Assembly: GCF_030272615.1 (NCBI RefSeq)
Contig: NC_081408.1
Location: 341,833,793-341,897,792, forward strand
Length of the DNA: 64,000 nt
Direction: 5' to 3'
Source of the DNA: Cryptomeria japonica
Lineage: Eukaryota > Streptophyta > Pinopsida > Cupressales > Cupressaceae
In this document: positions 56,247-64,000 of the stretch, piece by piece
How the letters are laid out: each line of letters begins with the position of its first letter
Numbering within the stretch: position 1 is the first letter of the stretch
Program-made: the position numbers and the translations under genes
Notes under the pieces: generated by a model
What the model was told of the DNA's origin: nothing
Database searches by the model: none
Seen by the model: the letters and a program-made list of their open reading frames with translations, nothing else

Positions 56247-59200
56247 ATGTCTGCTAACTGCTCCTTACTGGAAACATGTTCCAATACAACTCCTTTGTTC
56301 TGAACCTTCTCCCTCAAGAAATGATACTTGAGCTTGAAGTGCTTGGTTCTAGCATCTAAAACTAGATTCTTGGAAATATTAATTGCACTTGTGTTGTCAC
56401 AAAATATACTTATCGGTTCCGATACAGGAACTTTGAAGCCACTTAATACATGCGTCATCCAAATTGTCTGGGTGCAGTTCATAAATGCTGCAACATATTC
56501 TGCCTCTGCTGTAGACTAAGAGATACAACTTTGCTTCTTACTCATCCATGATACCAGTCTTCCACCAAGAAAGAATGCACCACCGGTTGTGCTTTTTTGG
56601 TCATCGACATTACCATCCCAATCAGCATCTGTAAACACTTTCAGGTTGAAATCATTACTGTATGGATACCATAATCCATAGTCAATAGTTCCCTTCAGAT
56701 ATCTAAGAATCCACTTGACTCCTACCAAGTGGGATTCTCTTGGACTTTTCTAAAATCGTGCAGAAATTCCTACTGCATGTGCAATGTCCAACCTGCTATG
56801 TACTACATAGTACAACTTACTAATCATTGATCGGTATTCCTTCTCATTCACCAACACTGAGTCATCCTCTTTTAATAATTTACAACCTATCACCATTGGT
56901 GTATGAACCAGTTTGCTATCTTCCATGCCAAAGGTCTTCAATACCTCTTTGACATACTTGGATTGAGTGATAAAGATACCATCTTTCATTTGTTGAATTT
57001 GTAGTCCAATGAAGAACTTAATCTCCCCTATAAGTGACATCTCAAATTCCTTCTTCATCTTGTCATCTCCACCAAAAATTATGTCATCAAAAAATACTTC
57101 ACAGATCAAAATCTGATCTCCTTATGACTTCAAATAGATATTGCTATCTTCACTTGTTCTTTGAAATCCAATCTTCACAAGATGGGAGTGTAAGCGTTCA
57201 TACCATGCTCTAGGTGCCTGCTTCAATCCATACAAGGCTTTATGTAGCCTACACACCAAGTCACTATCTTCTGATAGGGCAAACCCATCTGGTTGCTCTA
57301 TATACACCTCCTCTTCAAGTATTCCATTCAGAAATGCAGATTTTACATCCATTTGATATACTTTGAATCCCTTGAAGGTTGCATATACAAGAAGCATATA
57401 AACTCCTTCCAATCTATCTACTGGAGCAAAGGTTTCTCCATAGTCTTCTCCTTCTTCTTGAGCATATCCCTTACACACTAGTTTGGCTTTGTTTCTTACA
57501 ACTATGCCATCTTCATTCAACTTATTTCTGAAAACCCATTTGGTGCCAATAACATTTTTATGCTCAGGTCTGGGTACTAAAGACCATGTACCATTCTTTT
57601 CTATCTGGTCAAGTTCCTCTTCCATAGCCTTGATCTAGTCTTCATCTTTATGTGCCTCTTTAAATATTTTAGGCTCAAATTCAGAGATCATGCAAGAATT
57701 TTCTCTGACCTTTCTTCTTGTAAGAATTCCTGCATCATTATCTCCTATGATATGCTTTGGATCGTGATTCGACTTTACATACCTAGGAATGATTTTATCT
57801 ATTTCCTCTTGTTTTTCTTCTTCATCCTCATCTTCATCAGCATTAGCATCTACCAGTGTAGAAGCACTATTACTGGTACTAGGCTGTTTTGCAACTGATT
57901 CCTAGAAGGTTACAACTGGTTCATCTACCACTCGCTCACTGACGGTTTCCTCATGTTTCTCAGAGGTTTCATCAATTCTAACATTAATACTTTGAACAAT
58001 TCTTTGAGTCCTATTGTTTAAACACTTGAGAGCTTTACTCTTGGTGGAATATCCTAGGAATATTACCTCATCACATTTTGCATCAAACTTGCTCTGATGT
58101 TCACTCCTCTTGATATAACATTTTCTACCAAACACTCTAAAGTAGCTTACTATAGGAGTCTTACCAGTCCAATACTCATAAGGTGTTTTAACCTTACCTT
58201 TCTTGATGAGTACTCGGTTCATAGTGTAGACTACAGTGCTCACCGCTTGTCTCCAGAAGGTGTGAGCAACCTTCCCTTGAATCAACATCATTTTGGCTGC
58301 TTCAACTATAGTCCGATTGTTCCTCTCTACTAGGTCATTCTATTGTGGAGTCCGAGAGGTAGACAATTGCCTCTTGATGTCATTCTCTTCACAGTACTTG
58401 TTGAATTCACTGGAGGTGAATTCTCCTCCTTGATCAGTTCTTAGGCACTTGATCCTCTTACCACTTTCCTTTTCGAGTAGTGATCTGAAAGCTTTGAACT
58501 TTCCAAAAGCTTCAGACTTATCTTTCAAGAATGTGACCCACATCATTCTTGAGTAGTCATCAGTGAGAATCATAAAGTACCTATCTCCCTGCACACTCCT
58601 AGTTTTTATAGGACCACACAAATCAGTATGCACAAGATCAAGTAAATTGTCTGCAGTGAAATATTTACCTTTGAAGGTTGAGGATGACATTTTCCCTAGT
58701 TGACACTCTTTGCACAAATGATTCTCTGGTTTTCTCAGCATAGGCAATCCTATAATTGCCTTGATCTTATTGGCCTTCACAATATTATCAAAGTTTACAT
58801 GGCAGAGTCTCCTATGCCATATCCAACTATCATCAAACTTAGCCATTAGACATGTACTGATATTTGCATTCAGCTGAAATAAGCTACCTCTAGTCTACAT
58901 ACCAGTTGCCATTAGTTCACCACTCTTTCCTTTTATTTTGCACACTCCATTTTTGAATTCCAGAGTGAGTCCATTATCATTCAACTGGGAAACACTCAAA
59001 AGGTTGTGCCTGAGACCTTCTACCCAATACACATTATCAACACTTCTTTTTCCATTTAGAGAGATGGACCCTCTACCTTTTACCATACATGGTGCATCAT
59101 TACCAAATCAGACCACACCACCATCATACTCTTCTAGAGACAGAAAATTACTCCGGTTACAAGAAAAGCATTTCAAAGGAAGCTTACCTCTGTATTTACC

Positions 59201-59959
59201 GGTTCCCTTGGGAAGTCTCTTGGCAAGAAGAGCTTCAAATTCCATCAGGATCTCCTCATCATCCATTTCTCTGCTTTGTCTTGGTTCACAACTGGTACTA
59301 GCTTCTTTTCCCTTTCTAGATGGTGCAGCAGAGGCTCTAAAGGCTGATTCAGTCTTCTGAATACTACCATCATAATTATTTAGCTCATATGCGGTCAATT
59401 TAGCAATGATGGAGTCTAGGGATACCTTTGTCTTGTCTATAGACCTCAACTCCTAAATATCATCAACCCTTATTGCATAGACTGGTAACAAGGATCTCAA
59501 GACTTTGCTAACAACAATGGAATCATCTATTTTACCTCATGCACTCTTGATGTCTCCAACAACAATTTTGATTCTTATTCCATATTGTTGAATGGTCTAT
59601 CCTTCAACCATCCGCATGTCTTCAAATTTTCCCCTAAGGCTCTCTTCCTTAGCTTATTTCACATGCTAATCACCGCCATAGATATTCTCTAAAGCATCCC
59701 ACACTTCTTTGCCATTATCTTTATCCTGAACATCAATAAACTCAGTGTCAGATAGATTGCTGATTAGGGCTTCCATGACTTGCCCATTCTCCTGAATCTC
59801 TCTTTTTTGATCATTGGTGAGAGTACTGGTAGAAATAACATAAGCATTCTCAACATAGCTCCAGTGTTGAGCACCCATGCTTCTAATGTAGATCTTCATT
59901 CTGTCCTTCCATATCTTAAAGTTATCTCTGTTGAACTTTGGGCCTTCCCTCTTCATCAT
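56247..59959 (-). pseudogene. E4b gag-pol, main part, single copia frame with deletions and stops
   Basis: ATG is at 59957-59959 and one frame continues to the E4a junction. Gag begins KFNRDNFKIWKDRMKIYI. An in-frame deletion near 59150 joins half of the zinc knuckle (CFSCNRS) to FLSLEEYDGG, removing the rest of the knuckle and the protease active site. Integrase keeps HTDLCGP, RTDQGGEF and LVERNN, so all three catalytic residues remain. RT has [12 protein letters not shown] and FFDDIIFGG (the usual FVDD is changed), with about 8 residues lost after DDKM. RNase H has FTDADWDGNVDD and IFCDNTSAI. Stops are at 59663, 59096, 58847 region, 58340, 57899, 57122, 56750 and others, again often Gln or Trp codons. 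Confidence 0.92.
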
Positions 59960-60013
59960 TAGAGTAGGATCTTTTCATCAAGTAGTTAAGCTTACAACAA
60001 AGAGGACCTGGAA

Positions 60014-60030
60014 GGGGCTTTGATACTAAT
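60014..60030 (-). other. E4b primer binding site, mutated
   Basis: The plus strand GGGGCTTTGATACTAAT is the reverse complement of ATTAGTATCAAAGCCCC. The intact E-family form is ATTGGTATCAGAGC, so two G to A changes are visible. Confidence 0.8.
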
Positions 60031-61526
60031 TGATGAATAATGATGAACAGTGAGTACTAAACCGATATTGAGAGAGGGGGGGTGAATCAATACAGGCAAA
60101 TTTTTTTTTCCTTGAACTAGTTTGACTGCAAAGACTGCACTTAGCTGGTAAATAGTAACACTGGTCTGAATCAGGACACTACTGGAAAAACACAGTGAGA
60201 GTATGAAAGACATAAACCGGTAAACACTTAGATCTCCACACAATCTAATATCTCATTTCCACTTCACCCGTATGCATAAACAAGTAATATATCATCAAAA
60301 ATATAATGACTGCCAATTCAACATGCTTTACCACTTGACATAAAATATTAAAGCATCACATGAAAAGCATCACGCATGACACACTGATTTTTCATGTGGA
60401 AACCCAACTAGGAAAAACCATGGTGGAGATGAATACCCACAAGCTGTTCTTTGAACTCTTTTGAAGTTCACTTTGTTAGGAGCCTAGTCCAGTTAAAGAC
60501 TTTTGCAATAGGTTCTGCTAGGAACTGATCCTTCTAGGGATCACCTGGTCAAGGGATTGCTAAATACTCGATTAAAGGTTTACAACCCTGTTAAAGGTTA
60601 CCTCGCAAGAGGATTTGAAGAACTCATTGAATTGAGTCACCCTGTTAAAGGATTTACACAGAAGCCTATTAAAGCTACTCGATTAAGGGATTTTCCAATT
60701 GCTGAAATGGTTAGAAGTTAATAGGTAATACACTGATATGATAACAAAACTCAATGCCAAGGCAGATCCACTTTAGCTCCTTTGCTTCTGCAATCACACT
60801 CTGCAGGTATCACCACACTTCTCTGGTCTGGCAAGAATCAAGTATCTCTTCACTGGGATACACACATAACATTTGCTAACAACCTCAAAATGAAAAAAAT
60901 CATCGACCTTATAGGAAATAGATAGGTCGGTAGCAGAAACCCTAAACCCTAAACATTGAGGTTTAACAATTCAATCGGTTCAATCCTGACCATTGATCAT
61001 ACTACATTGAATACAAAAGTCTTGAACATATATCAAGATGTTCTCCAACATTCATTATTTGCTGCTTCAGGAAGTTGATAACCCATCACGCACTCTCCAC
61101 CATTTACAGAGACTTCGCACATTCCTAAGGTAGATAGGATCAATCTCCATGCAAGATCCTCAAGGAAATCCTTCACGTGCACAAGGCTGATGTGGTAACA
61201 CTATCTGATCTTCATTACAATTCTAACTCATCACAAGATGTCATCAGTTGAATCACATAGGATTGGAATGCATCAACTGGAAACCCTGAAGTTGAGACTA
61301 CCAATCGGTAGTCATGCCAAATGACATCCCGATACAAAAATTCCCGTATACCGGTTCTCATTCCAACACACTGCTTCACTTTTTCACATATACTGGTTCA
61401 CAATATGATACCGGTTCTCAGATATACCGGTTCACAATATCATACCGGTTCTCACACTTCAGCATATTGACATCAATGACAACATACAATATCATCATGT
61501 CATCAAGCTCTGCACATATGCCAACA
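60031..61526 (-). repeat. E4b 5' LTR
   Basis: 1,496 bp, plus strand TGATGAATAATG to GCCAACA, followed by TAAAG. The U5 module is at about 60393-60430 and the short GGGT-type array at about 60480-60700. Near 61380-61460 a segment TATACYGGTTCACAATATSA is present in two tandem copies, absent from the left LTR. Confidence 0.92.
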
Positions 61527-64000
61527 TAAAGAGTAGAGTTGTTTGAGGAGAATCCATGAAATACAAGAGACGTAGAACACTGAAGACAAGTCTTATTGAT
61601 GGTGAAATTCACATTTGAGCATGATAGTTAGCTAGGAATGGTGAGTCCAAGGGCAAAATAATAGTGATAAATGGACATCCAAAAGTTAGAATTGATAATG
61701 TTTGTAGACTATAATATGCTTTGAAGGAGAATGTACCTTATTCTTGATAGTGGAAACTATTCAAGTTAGTCATATGCCATTACATATATAAAAGGTAAAA
61801 TATAAATGCATATCAAGGTCAATTCAACCATGATCAAGGTGACAAGTATGACACAACTATGATACAATTGGAAGAGAATTTTCAAAGAAAGAAGACAACC
61901 TTTTTCATGGATAACAGTTATGAAGCAGTTCATTAGCATACCAAAGGTGTCTAAGATCGAGTCCATTATAACAATATAGTTGATAAAGTAAGAATAGTGG
62001 ACTATCAAATTTAGTGGCAACCATGGAAGATATCATGAAGTAGTGGGCAGGTAGGCATAGACAATTAAGTGGGTAAGATGCATGAAGAAAACAACTACAG
62101 TCCTCTTGTGATTATCACAATTTTGAAAGGGAAGACATAGATCAGTCATGAAGGAGTACAAAGGTGAAAACAAGAAGATGATAGTATGTTGGTATGTCAC
62201 AATGACAGTCCCATGAAGGATAAAATATGTATCTATAAGGAAAAAAAAAGAATGCATACACAATCAGATATGAAGAAAATAAAGAATCATAGATTAAAGA
62301 TAGCGGATAAGGAAGACATATGTGCTTTCATCATGTAACGACGATAAACTAACACAAAAAAGCAAATCCGCCTTGCACATGGAATTCCCATAACTTAGAC
62401 AAAGAGACAAACAAAGACAATGGAGAACAGATAGAAGGGAAGAGTTTGCAATATCTTATCAACTTGAGGTAGATGAGTGTTGGAAATCAACTGGGAATCC
62501 TTGTAGCCATTTGTTATGAAAAAAATGTGAAGTAGAGATAGTGATTTTTGCATAACAAAGGATAGTGAGAGTAGTAGGAATCTTAAGTGATAGTCCACAA
62601 AGGTAGTTTATAGAAAAATAGACCTTGAAAGAAGCATGCAAATATGTCAAAAGATAAAGTTCAGCGCATGCATGAGAGAGTGATGATAGATTGAGAAGAA
62701 TGATAGAAGTTTGATGAACAAAAGTTGAGAGGTATGAGGCTTCAACCAGTCAACCAATTGTAAAATGTAATTCAACCATGTTCAAGCCTTTTACCACATG
62801 TCCTAAGAACATGAGATGAGGGTTATGAGCAATTAGAGGGTATCTAGAAGCATTTTGATGAGCTGAGACACAACTTACAAGCATACAGGAGTTAGCTGGG
62901 AAGATGGATAGTTGAAGGAGAAGATGAAGGAAAAAATAAAGCCAATTTACCCCTGTTACCAAGCATCGAGGAGCTCATTAAAGGTTGTTCAGAAAAAAAA
63001 TTTAAGAACCAATCCTTAGTTATTAGCATGGAGTATTCAACAAGCAACAGACCAAGGAGCACATAGGTAGGCGATGCAAGTTTGATCAGGTAATTTCAAA
63101 GAAGGCACATGCATTTATGATTTTTTCGAAGGTTGTACATTTATAGGGAATGAAATTTAGGCCCATATCTATTCCTACCTAGAGGAAAGAGGTAGTTCTT
63201 CCATTTTTTTGCTTAAGCTTGTAGCTGTTCTCAAGATCCTTGAGAAAAAAATACTATCTTATAACTCAAACCAATCATTTTTTACTTAAATTAGTTTTAT
63301 CTTCAAAGCAATAGAATGACATTATCAGACATGTACAATAGTTTGTAAGAATATTTTATCAATAAAGAAGTGTTTTTCCTTCTCTAATCAGTTTTTTTGT
63401 GTGAAAAATGGATGAATGATGTGTTTTATGTGATTCATATATGAAAATCCTCAAAACATGCCTCACTTCCTACAACACTTTCATGCAAAAATAATGTTTC
63501 ATATAGGTTATAGTTTTTGTTAGATATTTTAGCATTTCTTGGTTGAGAAAACTTCCCTTTTTCTTTCCATAAAGTTTGAAAATACCTTTTCTATGAAACA
63601 TTGATGCATAGAATGTTGAAACTTGAGTCATGTAAAAGAAAACTTGTTTGTTGTGATAAATTGTGTCAAAGTAGTAGTAGTGGAGGTCTAAATATCAAAT
63701 TTTGTGCATCACCATCATAGTTGTAGGTTTCATTTTAAACTTTTTCTTCTCTCTTTTCTCAACAAAGCAATAGTTTAGGTGAATACCATGAGAAACTATC
63801 CCACTCTGGAGATACACTCCAACTTATTGTTTCCATGTTTCACCAGGTTGCTAAGATGGTAACTTAGCATGGGTGCAAACCTATGTGATAATACTACCAT
63901 CTACCATCCCTTGCTTGATTACAATTTTGAATTTATAAGATAATTGACTCTCTAACAAACATATAATATGTGTCCCATCATTACTTCAAATGAGGAAGAT
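61527..64000. other. 2.5 kb without recognised genes, right flank of E4b
   Basis: It begins with the duplicated TAAAG and continues the DNA seen left of 47202. Only short, unsupported ORFs occur. I see no RNA gene, LTR or protein motif. Confidence 0.5.

Larger units (their letters stand above)
47207..61526 (-). mobile_element. E4b, Ty1/copia element on the minus strand
   Basis: It is flanked by a perfect duplication TAAAG (47202-47206, 61527-61531). It has LTRs of 1,458 and 1,496 bp and a copia gag-pol. Near the end of pol it is split by E4a, a member of the same family in the opposite direction. Without E4a it would be about 7.0 kb. Confidence 0.93.

Noticed and set aside
47207-61526. One giant palindromic transposon
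   Set aside because: Separate target duplications (TAAAG outside, ATGTT/ATGTC inside) and two complete LTR pairs show two nested insertions.

Overview
This window is plant nuclear DNA made almost entirely of nested, decayed LTR retrotransposons. I found no intact single-copy host gene and no tRNA, rRNA or CRISPR array. The organism is inferred to be a large-genome seed plant, most likely a gymnosperm/conifer. The reasons are tRNA-iMet-primed copia elements, a Tat-like gypsy element with an extra RNase H, elements nested three deep, and stop codons that look like methylcytosine decay. The species is not determined.

Left block (1-18071). An old element E0 (+) is cut by a copia element E1 (1298-16196, +; target-site duplication CTATG at 1293-1297 and 16197-16201). 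E1 is itself cut inside its RNase H by E2 (7645-13700, -; duplication ACTAC at 7640-7644 and 13701-13705). E1 gag also carries a 1.5-kb non-coding replacement (2871-4355). E0 ends in LTR-like DNA (about 16911-18071).

Middle block (18072-47206). After 2.4 kb with no recognisable feature comes an old gypsy element G1 (20440-41896). Its order is integrase remnant, LTR, gag, protease, extra RNase H, RT, RNase H, integrase, LTR. Its gag carries two insertions 53 bp apart: E5 (24371-28062, a gypsy element with only gag and protease) and E3 (28116-34736, -, same family as E2; duplication CACAC). Next is 5.3 kb without recognised genes, holding a 20-bp minisatellite.

Right block (47207-64000). Copia element E4b (-, 47207-61526; duplication TAAAG) contains a second member of its own family, E4a (+, 48954-56246), in opposite orientation. 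Each keeps one uninterrupted gag-pol frame broken only by in-frame stops and deletions. The final 2.5 kb has no recognisable gene.

The most interesting content is the E0/E2/E3 family. These elements have copia-type LTRs, primer site and polypurine tract but no protease, integrase or RT. They carry a long coiled-coil ORF1 with four CCHC zinc knuckles and a conserved ORF2 of about 1,060-1,090 codons that I do not recognise. The cis-signals match those of E1, so they may be parasites mobilised by copia enzymes.
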